A stretch of 64,000 nucleotides of DNA from contig CM026566.1 in NCBI GenBank assembly GCA_015143295.1, forward strand, positions 9,039,072-9,103,071. Reading direction: 5' to 3'. The position numbers and the translations under genes were made by a program. Below are positions 35,456 through 45,367 of this stretch, piece by piece. Under the pieces are notes generated by a model, which was not told where the DNA came from, made no database searches, and worked only from the letters and a program-made list of their open reading frames with translations. Numbering within the stretch: position 1 is the stretch's first letter; every line of letters starts with the position of its first letter. Origin of the DNA: Tetracentron sinense. Its lineage: Eukaryota; Streptophyta; Magnoliopsida; Trochodendrales; Trochodendraceae.

Positions 35456-36429
35456 TTTTACAGAAATTTCAGTAAGGGTATTATGGTCTTTTGGTCGGTT
35501 CACTCTTACCTTAAGAGTTTAACCCGAGCCTTTAGGGCTCATTCTCAACACTTAGAAGATTTGGGGGATTAGAAGAGAGGAGAAAGGGTTTCCTAAGCTA
35601 GGGTTTTGCTTTTGGAGAAGAATCAAAGGGGTTTTGAGACCCTAGATCACTTCAAGTCCGGTTTTTCTCCAAGATCACGGCTCAAGCACTCGTGGAGAGC
35701 GTTCTCCAAGCTAGGGCAGCAACCCAAGCACGTTTTTGAAAGGGGTTTCTTCCCCAACTCAAGTCTCCTTCAAGCAAAGGTGTTCTTCTTTCAAGTTGGA
35801 GCTTCAATCAAGGTTTCTACCAAGGATCAAGCCTTGATCTAAGTTAGTACACCCTACTAACTTACCCTAGCAATAAATCTGGGTTTTCCTTATGAAATGT
35901 GATTTATGCTATTATGTTTGCCTCCCATATGAAATGTATCATCTCCAATGAACCTAAATAAGATAAGAAAAGGGTATGGATGTGTGTGGGTGTTGATGTG
36001 GCGATTGGATGCCGAGATGTATGTTGTGTGATGTGTGTGATGAAAATGGTGGATGGGTACTTTACCAATAATGAACTTACCTTGATGTTTGGATGGAAGA
36101 TATGCGCTAAAAAGAACACGATGAATCATTAAGAAACATTGCATGTGCTGTGTTTGACAAAATGCCTAAAATATGAATAAATGATCTAAAGGGAGAATAT
36201 GGAAATGGGTTCTATGCATGCGTTCTTATAAAAGATAAATTGATCGAATGTTATGCAAACTACTTATGTCACCTATGTTCATATCATGAATTGAATTGTA
36301 ATGTCATATCTTGGTTATTCTCATTATCATGATTTTCACTCTGGACACGTACACGAGCACGCATGATAGCATGAACCGAGATTTCAAGAGCATGTGCATA
36401 TAATAAACAACAAGAAAATATTGCATGTC

Positions 36430-36890
36430 AAGGAGGTTGGTAGCCCAGGGAGGATTCGGGTACTAACCTCTGGCTCACAAGATGACCCTTAAAACACCTA
36501 TTGTCAAGGAGGTTGGTAGCCCAGGGACATTCGGGTACTAGCCTCTGGCTCACAAGAAAACTAAACAAGTAATAAAAATCACCTATTGTCAAGGAAGTTG
36601 GTAGCCCAGGGACATTCGGGTACTAACCTCTGGCTCACAAGAAAACCATGCATTTCATAACAAGGAGGTTGGTAGCCCAGGGACATTCGGGTGCTAGCCT
36701 CTGGCTCCCAAGTGCATTGCATATCAAGGAGATTTGGGTGCTAGCCTCTGGCTCACAAGTGCATTGCATATCAAGGAGGTTGGCAGCCCAGGGGGATTCG
36801 GGTGCTAGCCTCTGGCTCACAAGTGCATTGCATGTCAAGGAGGTTGGCAGTCCAGGGAGATTCGGGTGCTAGTCTCTGGCTCACAAGTTA
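36430..36890 (+). repeat. Array 2 of the element E LTR: GGTTGGTAGCCC hairpin repeats
   Basis: About seven units beginning tcaaggaggttgg and ending ctctggctcacaag. The core GGTTGGTAGCCC...GGGTACTAACC is an imperfect inverted repeat. The sequence is unrelated to the GAAGGG hairpins at the same place in the A, B and F LTRs. One unit (about 36726) has lost its 5' stem. A short remnant lies at 40269-40374. Confidence 0.85.
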
Positions 36891-37176
36891 CAAGATGGAG
36901 GTTTACAAGATGATGATCATGCATTCATGCATGCACGCATACATGATTTCTACGAGGCATACCGGGACATGACAGAGGTTTTCAAGCATGAGTTTTATCG
37001 GCGTTTTCGCATTCATGTACGCACGTCAGGATGCTTGTATTGTATCATGCCTTATACTGTTTCTTTTGTGATGTTTCTATTACTGCTTGTATGATATTAC
37101 TATTGTGTGTTTTATTATTGTTATGGTCTGCTAGTAGCTTGTACTCGCTGAGTATTGCATGCTCAACCGTACTTTC

Positions 37177-37317
37177 ATGTCGGCAGGTACTGAGGGAGCC
37201 CTCGACCCGGAGCCTTGGGTCGAGGAAGAGTATATAGAGGAGAGAGAGCCGGCTATTCCATTACAGTTTCAGGCGGACCGAGACCTCGATGTGTGGCCAT
37301 ACCTCGACTACTGTTGA
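37177..37317 (+). CDS. LTR small ORF of element E (46 codons)
   Basis: ATG follows the hairpin ctgagtattgcatgctcaa. Product begins MSAGTEGALDPEPWVEEEYIEE, then a different tail ending WPYLDYC. Second copy at 40665-40805 in the 3' LTR, still open, with two changes. The PWVEEEYxEE part is conserved with the B-type LTRs mostly through synonymous changes. Function unknown. Confidence 0.55.
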   Translation: MSAGTEGALDPEPWVEEEYIEEREPAIPLQFQADRDLDVWPYLDYC

Positions 37318-37605
37318 GGGGAGAGTATGAGAGGGTCTTGTGTATTTTGATATTTTGATAGGTGGGCCTGTCCACCTTAGACTTAGACATGTCTTGTATT
37401 TATGTTAACTTGGAATACTATTTTGGATCATCAGAAGAAATGAAAATTTGTTTACGCTTCCGCATATATGTTAGCTTCCGCGCTCTGATTATCGTTGTTA
37501 GTACTGTATTTTATCTTGTGCATTACAGGATGGTTTGTTAGGTACGTAGTGTGACACCTAAAATATCCCTAAACTCTTAGGGGATATTTCGGGGCGTTAC
37601 AGAGG

Positions 37606-37617
37606 TGGTATCAGAGC
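37606..37617 (+). other. Primer binding site of element E (tRNA-iMet)
   Basis: TGGTATCAGAGC, 4 bp after the LTR end. Confidence 0.95.
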
Positions 37618-37924
37618 TCTAGGCATTAGAGTCCCTAGGGTCGCGTAGTACTAGAGACCATGATTGAACAAGGCATTAGTTGTATTCCAAGTATGGACTA
37701 ACAAGTTAGTCCTAGTCAAAATAGGTTGAATCTCAACCAAACTTAGAGTCCTATGCTAAGAACACGGATTGTATGGATGATGTTGTGTTGTATACCATAT
37801 GTGAGTTAATTGTGTTGTGCTTATTAAATATGCTTGATGAATATGTATTGAGCGAATTGTGAAAATTGTACTAAATGAGTATCCAAGTTGGACTCATGTT
37901 GTATTGTCGTTCTCAGGAGAAATC

Positions 37925-39158
37925 ATGAGACGCAATACCCGGGGTCGCGGGTACAACACGAGGGGTAATGGAGGTGATGCTCCATTGGGTGATGATCAAC
38001 CCGACTTTGCCCAAGCATTCGCATCCATAGCCGAGACTTTGGCTATGTTGGCGGCAAGGCAACCGGCCACTCCGCCTAATGCGGCACTTATACCGGCTCC
38101 TCCTAACCGAGCCCAAGCCGGGATAGAAGCTTTTCGGAGGATGAGGCCTCCAACTTTTTGTGGAAGCATTGATCCACTTGTCGCTGAGGGTTGGATTCGG
38201 TAACTCGAGAAGATATTCTCGGTATTGGCACCTACGGAAGTGGAAAGGGTCACTTGGGCCGCCTTTATGCTTGAAGGCGAGGCCGACCATTGGTGGAAAT
38301 CCGCACTTCGGACCCGAGAGTTGACCCGGCAAGGTCAAGATTGGACTTGGGAAGAATTCTTGGAAGCTTTCAACAAGAAATACTTTCCGGTCGGAATGAG
38401 AGAGAAGATGGAAGTGGAATTTATTACCTTGGAGCAAGGTAATATGTCCGTAGCGGCTTATGAAGCCAAATTTTCAAAGCTATCTCGATTTGCTCCACAC
38501 ATGATAGCTACCGAGGCTATGAAGGCCCGGAAATTCGAGAGGGGGTTGAAGGCCTACCTCAAGGATCGTGTCTCAATGTTTCGACATGAGACATATTCAG
38601 AAGTTGTGGACAAGGCAATGTTGGCCGAGTCGAATTCCGAAGAGTTCTTTAAGAGGAGAGGAATGGAGAAAGGACAGTCAAGTAGTTCAGGGGAGAAAAG
38701 AGCAAGGACTAGCTTGTATCAGTCCACAGGGCCGGCTCAGTCACAGAGGATGTATTCCGCACCACAGGCCCCTCGCTCTTTTGCTCCACCCTCTTTTCGC
38801 CCGGCTACCTCATATGCTCCTCGCCCCGCAGTTACTCAGGGTACGGGATATGCTCTTTCCCCCTATTCACACAATGTCAGCACTCTTTGTGGAAGGAAGC
38901 AAGCAGGAGAATGCCGGAGGGTTTCAGGAAGTTGCTTCCATTGTGGTGACCATGGTCACATGGTTAGAGATTGTCCCCGACGTCAATTGCCAGCTCAGTC
39001 TTCGGGGAGCAGGCCCCCGATTAGGCAGACATCTTAGCCTAGCTCTTCTCAGGCTTCGAGGGCCTCACAGTCTACCCGGCCTCCTCGCCCAGCCACACAA
39101 GGCCGAGTCTTTACCTTATCCGAGAGAGACGCACGTGCATCCGACGATGTCGTGCAAG
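37925..39158 (+). pseudogene. gag: Element E gag with two nonsense codons
   Basis: Starts MRRNTRGRGYNTRG. Motifs: DQPDFAQAFASIAETLAMLAA, GIEAFRRMRPPTFCGSIDPL, FMLEGEADHWWKSAL, WTWEEFLEAFNKKYFPVGMR and NMSVAAYEAKFSKL. An intact zinc knuckle CFHCGDHGHMVRDC lies at about 38935-38976, preceded by a second Cys-rich piece (CGRKQAGEC). Two stops, TAA at 38201 and TAG at 39035, both fall at probable Gln codons; no frameshift. The coding part ends in DDVVQ plus the first base of a Gly codon at 39158; unspliced it stops five codons later (GTQKF). Confidence 0.93.
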
Positions 39159-39293
39159 GTACGCAAAAATTCTAGAGTCTAAGTTGTGTAAAATTTCTAT
39201 AGTTTATTATGTGATTATTTATACTAAGGGTTACCTATGTATGATGCTTGTTGTTGTTTGAAATTTACTAATAGTAGCTACTTAATCGCACAG
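39159..39293 (+). other. Intron between gag and pol of element E (135 nt)
   Basis: Donor CAAG/GTACGC and acceptor GCACAG/GCG, with a branch-like CTAAT about 25 nt upstream and a U-rich body. Splicing gives [21 protein letters not shown]. Its length is a multiple of 3, unlike A, B and F, but stops inside it still block read-through. Confidence 0.8.
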
Positions 39294-40271
39294 GCGCTTT
39301 ATTAGTGAACGAGTGTCTCGCCCGAGTGTTGATCGACACAGGATCCACTCACTCCTTTGTGTCGCCTAGTTTCGCAAAGGGATTTTTGACTGAGGCTACT
39401 CCGTTAAAGCAGGAGTTGACCATTGCAACTCCACTCGGCAAGTCAGTTGATACGGACAAGATATTCAGGGATAGTGTGGTTCAAGTGGGGGAGAATGAAC
39501 TGCTAGCCGATCTCATCGTCCTAGATTTTCAAGACTTGGATTTTGATGTCATCTTAGGGATGGATTGGTTGTCAAACCATCACGGGCATGTTGCGTGTTT
39601 TGAGAAGATGGTGAATTTCAAGCCGGAAGGGGGTAAGCCTTTTCACTTCCGAGGATTAAGAGAGAGGGACATTGCTCGCCTCGCAGCCTTGAGTATAACA
39701 AACCTAGAAGCACAAAAATCCTCGGCCATTCCGGTCGTGAGTGATTTCTTGGACGTGTTTCCGGAGGAACTTCCCGGGTTACCTCCGAATCGGGAGATTG
39801 AGTTCGCTATAGAGCTTACTCCGGGCACCGCTCCGATTTCAAGGGCACCGTATAGAATGGCCCCTATAGAGCTGGAAGAATTGAAGAAACAGATTGAGGA
39901 GTTACAACAACTTGGTTTCATCCAACCAAGTGTCTCACCGTGGGGAGCTCCGGTTCTCTTTGTAAAGAAGAAAGACGGGTCGATGAGAATGTGTATAGAC
40001 TACCGTCAGTTGAACAAGGTAACTATCAAGAATCGTTATCCCTTGCCAAGGATCGATGACTTGTTCGACCAACTGAAGGGAGCGAGATTCTTCTCCAAAA
40101 TTGATCTTAGATCGGGGTATCATCAATTAAGGATCAAGGCGGAAGATGTTCCGAAGACGGCTTTCAGGACTCGGTATGGGCATTACGAGTTCCTTGTCAT
40201 GCCTTTTGGGCTGACAAATGCACCGGCGGCATTCATGGATTTGATGAACCGGGTGTTCCGATTTTACTTGG
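39294..40271 (+). pseudogene. pol: Element E pol fragment: protease and first half of RT
   Basis: Open frame with protease [13 protein letters not shown] and [20 protein letters not shown], the linker [17 protein letters not shown], and RT with [45 protein letters not shown] and [11 protein letters not shown]. It is cut just before the RT FVDD box at a TTGG microhomology (40268-40271), where the sequence jumps into LTR array 2. No stop lies upstream of the junction. It cannot encode active RT. Confidence 0.95.
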
Positions 40272-41089
40272 CAGCCCAGGGAGATTCGGGTGCTAGCCTC
40301 TGGCTCACAAGTGCATTGCATATCAAGGAGGTTGGCAGCCCAGGGAGATTCGGGTGCTAGCCTCTGGCTAACAAGTTACAAGATGGAGGTTTACAAGATG
40401 ATGATCATGCATTCATGCATGCACGCATACATGATTTCTACGAGGCATACCGGGACATGACAGGGGTTTTCAAGCATGAGTTTTATCGGCGTTTTCACAT
40501 TCATGTACGTACGTCAAGATGCTTGTATTGTATCATGCCTTATACTGTTTCTTTTGTGATGTTTCTATTACTGCTTGTATGATATTACTATTGTGTGTTT
40601 TATTATTGTTATGGTCTGCTAGTAGCTTGTACTCGCTGAGTATTCCATGCTCAGCCGTACTTTCATGTCGGCAGGTACTGAGGGAGCCCTCGACCCGGAG
40701 CCTTGGGTCGAGGAAGAGTATATAGAGGAGAGAGAGCCGGCTATTCCATTACAGTTTCAGGTGGACCGAGACCTCGATTTGTGGCCATACCTCGACTACT
40801 GTTGAGGGGAGAGTATGAGAGGGTCTTGTGTATTTTGATATTTTGATAGGTGGGCCTGTCCACCTTAGACTTAGACATGTCTTGTATTTATGTTAACTTG
40901 GAATACTATTTTGGATCATCAGAAGAAATGAAAATTTGTTTACGCTTCCGCATATGTGTTAGCTTCCGCGCTCTGATTATCGTTGTTAGTACTGTATTTT
41001 ATCTTGTGCATTACAGGATGGTTTGTTAGGTACGTAGTGTGACACCTAAAATATCCTTAAACTCCTAGGGGGGATTTCGGGGCGTTACA
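40269..41089 (+). repeat. Truncated 3' LTR of element E
   Basis: Matches about 36781-37601 of the 5' LTR with about 2 percent difference by eye, starting inside array 2. It contains the small ORF at 40665-40805. Confidence 0.93.
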
Positions 41090-41494
41090 AAATAATATCG
41101 TAATCCGTGACCCGAGGTCACTCAGGGCTATTTCACCCTATTTCGAGGTTTCAAACCTCAATTTTTAAGTTCATCGAATCATCATTTACACCACTAGGTT
41201 ACCCTTCCAGACAACCGCTCACACTCTATCCTTGAGTCTGTAGGCCATTGCCCGTATTCAACCTGAGTCCACAAACTCAATATCCAAGTTAGAGTTCGTA
41301 GACTCGCTATCCATTACCAAATCCGTTAACATTAATTTTGTTACCATGGCCTCCCATACCCTCATGATAACTATCGAGATCAAACCGGACTTACACCCAA
41401 TGAAATCAAACCTTGAGTCCTTAGACTCTGTATAACCTTGAGTCCATAGACTCCGTACATAATCCGGGCCTTCAGCTGTTAGAACCAACACAAT

Positions 41495-42385
41495 CGTCTG
41501 ATCTCTGCCATGACGAGGAACTTTAGCCTCACGGCATCTCTATCAGACAACACAACCATCTGACTCAGCCACGGTGGAGAATTCTATCCTCACAGCACAT
41601 CTATCAGATCACAGACAACACAACCATCTGACTCAGCCACGGTACGGACGAAATATCTATTAGAGGCATCACAACCTACTGACTCAGCCTCGGTACAGTA
41701 TATTTATCAGATAACACAACCATCTGACTCAACCACGGTACAGACAACATATCTATCAGAGGCATCACAACCTAGTGACTTAGCCTCGGTACAGTATATC
41801 TATCAGATAACACAACCATCTAACTCAGCCATGGTACGGATGGCATATCTATCAGAGGCATCACAACCTATTGACTTAGCCTCGGTACGGCATATCTATC
41901 AGATAACAAAACCATCTGACTCAACCACGGTAAGGACGACATATCTATTCGAGGCATCACAACCTACTGACTCAACCTCGGTATGACATATCTATCAGAT
42001 AGCACACCTATTTGACTCAGCCACGGTACGGATGGCATATCTATCAGAGGCATCACAACTTACTGACTCAGCCTCGGTACGGCATATCTATCAGATAGCA
42101 CAACCATCTGACTCAGCCACGGTGGGGACCTCTATCCTCACGGCATATCTATCAGGTAACACAACCATTTGACTTAGTCACGGTACGAACGACATATCTA
42201 TCAGCTAACACAACCATCTGACTCAGCCACAATGGGGACCTCTATCCTCATTGCATATCTATCAGATAACACAACCATCTGACTCAGTCACGGTACGAAC
42301 GACATATCTATTAGAGGTATCACAACATATTGACTCAGCCTCGGTATGGCATGTCTATCAAATAACACAACAATTTGTTCTCCCC
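41495..42385. repeat. Minisatellite in the right LTR of D
   Basis: Same two-half-unit repeat as at 29985-30830 (catatctatcagataacaca, accatctgactcagccacgg, tacggacg). Copy order and number differ from the left LTR. Confidence 0.9.
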
Positions 42386-44119
42386 TGACTTAGTTAAAGA
42401 GGATCTATGGATATCAAATCCACCCACTCCCGACTATCAGTCATTGAGGATTATACTTTAACCCTGGTTAGGTTTTCTAACCACAGGTTAATCCAGTTAA
42501 CCCAAGCCTCACTTGGTTAACTGAAATACTCGGTCCTCGCGCCCGTCAACCAAATCCAGTAACACACCGTCCCGTTAGGGAACGCTTCCAGGTTAATGGA
42601 TGTGTCTATAGCCTTATACGACCTGTAAAACAACTTTTTGACACCACAGGGTGACGATACAATTTACCCGAGACCCGATCTGGGCTCCCTGAAGTTCCAC
42701 AGAAAATCAAAACATCATATAGCGGCTTCGGACCCTTTTTTCATCCATGCCTTTTACACAGTGAGTTTTGAGACCTAAGACCAAGGGCTACACCCCTCTA
42801 CTAATTTTCCACACACAACCACCTTCCCATAACATATCCACGGGGTCTCAGACCCTTTTCTATCAATGCACATACATTCCACATAAAGAATATAGCAAAT
42901 AACAGGAAAAAGATAAGAGATGGAAGAGGTTTTTACCTCTTTCACGCACTTGGAGGCGTCTAGGGCCAAAACGAACACCGTCAATGCGCTTGAGAAGACG
43001 ATCAACCCCAAGGTGGAGCTCCTCGCCTTCACACCTTCACTTTCTCTCTCTAGATTTCTCTATTTCTCTCTCCACACGTCGATCGAGGCACTGGGGAAGA
43101 AAATAAATGTCATCAACGTGTTCCCCACGACGATCAGCCCTGGGGTAAAGCGCATGTAACTTTCTCTCTCCTCCTTTTTCTCTCTCTCTCTACACGTCAA
43201 ACGAGACACCAGGAAAAAATCAGACCCCGCCAACAAGTCGGGAGCATCGTAATATGTCAAGGTGGATCTCCCTTTTTGTTTCTCTCTCTTCTTTATCTCT
43301 CATCTTTTCTCTTTCCTCTCTTTCTCTCTCTACTTTCTCTCTCAAGAAAGGGAGTTTGGCAGAACTCCCCACTAATGCAAACCATGAGAATGAAAGGGGC
43401 TGCCCCTATTTATAAGTCAAGGGTCATGTGCTATGCACATGACCACCATTAATGGTCCTGTTGACCAAGTCAACGGTTTGACAGTTTTACTATTCTTTCA
43501 TATTTTCTCACGTATACGGCCTCTGAAACCCTACTTCATGATGTCCGATTAGGACGAAACTTCAGGTGACCGAACTTGGGACAGTCCGACACCTACTGCA
43601 AAAATTTTGGGGACAAATACTGAGTTTTCTCAGCTGCACTTTAGTCCAGAAGAAAACTGCAAAACCCACTAATTTCCTGATTTTGGACACAAAACATGCT
43701 GATGTTGTTTTGTTTGAGATAACTAACTGCTGAGACGATAGACATTAGTCCCCATGACCAACAGGCACGTATTAGTACCAGCCGCACGGATTTATTTTAG
43801 GATCTCCAACAGATATTGGGTCCCAATTAATTTCTAGAAATCTGGAAATTTCTCATTTTTCTCAATTTTATCACACATAATGGCACCGTGGTCCCGCGAA
43901 ATGATACCTGATGGAACCGATACAATAGGGGTGTGTTCCGACAGTCGACCGGTACACTGTGTTCAATTTTCACAAAAATATACTGAGATTTCCTCGGTGC
44001 ACTTCAATCCTGAGGAAAACCCACTTTTTTTTATTAATTTAACAAACACTCGGGTATTTAACCCCAGTTAAGGACCAATAAACGCATAATTTTGTTATTT
44101 AAAATTCTGGGGCATTACA

Positions 44120-44506
44120 TGTGTCCTCTTTGACACCCTGTGTGTCCCCAACATACCTGATGAGCATTGACATAACACACTTTGTCTACGCCTCGCATGT
44201 CCCTTTGCAACACCCTGTGTGTTCTCAACACCCTATGTGTCTTTCGATCGATTTGATCAAAACCCTCCGGCTAATGCCTCTAGGCTATGTCATTCTTGCA
44301 TCCATCAATCCCCAGTGAGTAGACTGAAATACTTGCCCTCCTCCATTAGTGTCCGTGCCACTTCAATGCACCCTCCATTTGCACAGCATGCATACATACC
44401 ATCATACTGCTTCCCGAAAACCTATCTCGGTGTAAAAATAAGACGATTCTAGTCTTTGTCATTCAAATTGCCAACCTTAGCATTCTCCAGCAAAGAGGGG
44501 CAGCTC
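44120..44506. other. Continuation of the 85-bp repeat region beyond D
   Basis: 44120-44235 has tgtgtcctctttgacacc, cctgtgtgtccccaacat and cgcctcgcatgtccc, matching 25620-26231. The rest is non-coding and ends in caaagagggg before a Tat-like LTR start. Confidence 0.6.
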
Positions 44507-44574
44507 TATAAGCACCCAATATTTACATCCCTATCTAACCATGGTTAAGGATTTTTAACCATGGTTATCCCCAA

Positions 44575-44830
44575 CCGAGCCCCCTTAACTGTAGGCAAAC
44601 CCTAGGACAACTCCCATCAACCCTAGGATTCAACCCTAGCTAAACCCTAGGACACAACCCTTGGTTAACTCCCTAGTTGAACCCAAGGTAAACCTTAATT
44701 AAACCCTAGGTAAGCCTCTAGTTGAACCCTAGGTAACCCTAGAACCAAACCCTAACCTTAGGTAACCCTAAACCATAGCCCTAGTCTAGCCCTAGAGCCT
44801 TAGGGCTTAAACCCTAAGTCCAAGGCTCCT
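44575..44830. repeat. Degenerate AAACCCTAG-rich block
   Basis: Many aaaccctagg, aaccctag and gccctag motifs, some as ttagggctt in reverse, resembling plant telomere repeat AAACCCT but irregular. Read as degenerate repeat in retroelement DNA, not a telomere. Confidence 0.55.
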
Positions 44831-45367
44831 AGGGCCTGAACCCTTGGCTTGGGCCCATGGGGCCCAAAACTCCAAAAAACCAACCCCTTTACCATGGGCG
44901 TGCATGGGCCAGCCCCTATTTAAAGAAATCCAGTATTGGCAGTAAATGATCTACCGCTAATTAGTTTATGCCTGGTTTGGCAATGGCGGTAGATCATCTA
45001 CCACCATTACCTGAGAGTCAGTTCGCAGCCTGCACTCGTCCCCCTACACACTCCACCATCACCTCATCCTCCCAACTTGAGCTCCACGGGGTCCACACAC
45101 CCTCCAGGCCTTCCCTTAAATCCCCATTAGGTCCCCAAACTCCTTCCTATAAAATTGCACCTTCCACAACCGTAACACCGATCTGCAAACACCTATTCTG
45201 AATCCCTATTGGAAAAAAACCAAGGCCTTAGCCCTTTCTCAAGTCCTCGAATATCAGGAATCCTTTAAGATCCCCCCTGCGTCTGTGCAGCACCACCACT
45301 GGTGCACCACTATGTCAACAGCCTCCATCACGTTGACAAGAAATAGAGCAACATGGTAGGATCCGGC
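44831..45367. other. Non-coding stretch in the Tat-like unit
   Basis: A pair of related phrases (ggcagtaaatgatctaccgc at 44938 and ggcggtagatcatctaccac at 44984) forms an imperfect inverted repeat; the same motif returns at 48036-48055. A short open frame at 44968-45201 has no recognisable motif. Confidence 0.5.

Larger units (their letters stand above)
34740..37601 (+). repeat. 5' LTR of element E
   Basis: 2862 bp, TGTAGCACCC...GGGGCGTTACA. It shares with the B LTR the conserved block (about 34865-34950), array 1, the pre-leader ttaacccgagcctttagggc, the hairpin and the small ORF. The beginning, array 2 and the end differ in sequence. Confidence 0.94.
34740..41089 (+). mobile_element. Element E: Gypsy chromovirus with a large internal deletion, inside the D right LTR
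   Basis: Perfect TSD AAATA at 34735-34739 and 41090-41094. The 5' LTR is complete (34740-37601). The internal part runs PBS, gag, intron, protease and the first half of RT, then jumps at about 40268 into the middle of the 3' LTR. The rest of RT, RNase H, integrase, PPT and the first part of the 3' LTR are gone. It belongs to the A/B/F superfamily but to a separate subfamily. Confidence 0.95.
26232..44119 (-). mobile_element. Element D: gag-only Gypsy-type element with 3.5-kb LTRs, carrying two nested insertions
   Basis: Left LTR 26232-32687 (interrupted by a solo LTR) and right LTR 34313-44119 (interrupted by element E); net lengths are about 3.54 and 3.45 kb. The internal part is only about 1.6 kb (32688-34312) and holds PBS, gag and PPT, with no room for pol. 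Flanks TGTCT (26227-26231) and TGTGT (44120-44124) are a one-mismatch TSD, and the same 85-bp repeat lies on both sides. This is the structure described for TR-GAG non-autonomous elements, which must borrow Pol in trans. LTR starts differ by about 10 percent over the first 100 bp, so D is relatively old. Confidence 0.85.
34313..44119 (-). repeat. 5' LTR of element D (right), split by element E
   Basis: Starts TGTGATGCCCCGAACCCGC and ends GGGGCATTACA. Element E with its TSD is inserted at 34740. Minisatellite at 41495-42385, CT-rich tracts at 43040-43345, minus-strand TATA box (plus ctatttataa) at 43406-43415. Confidence 0.88.

Noticed and set aside
44575..44830. Possible interstitial telomere
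   Set aside because: Motifs are irregular and mixed with unrelated sequence, and lie inside retroelement-derived DNA.
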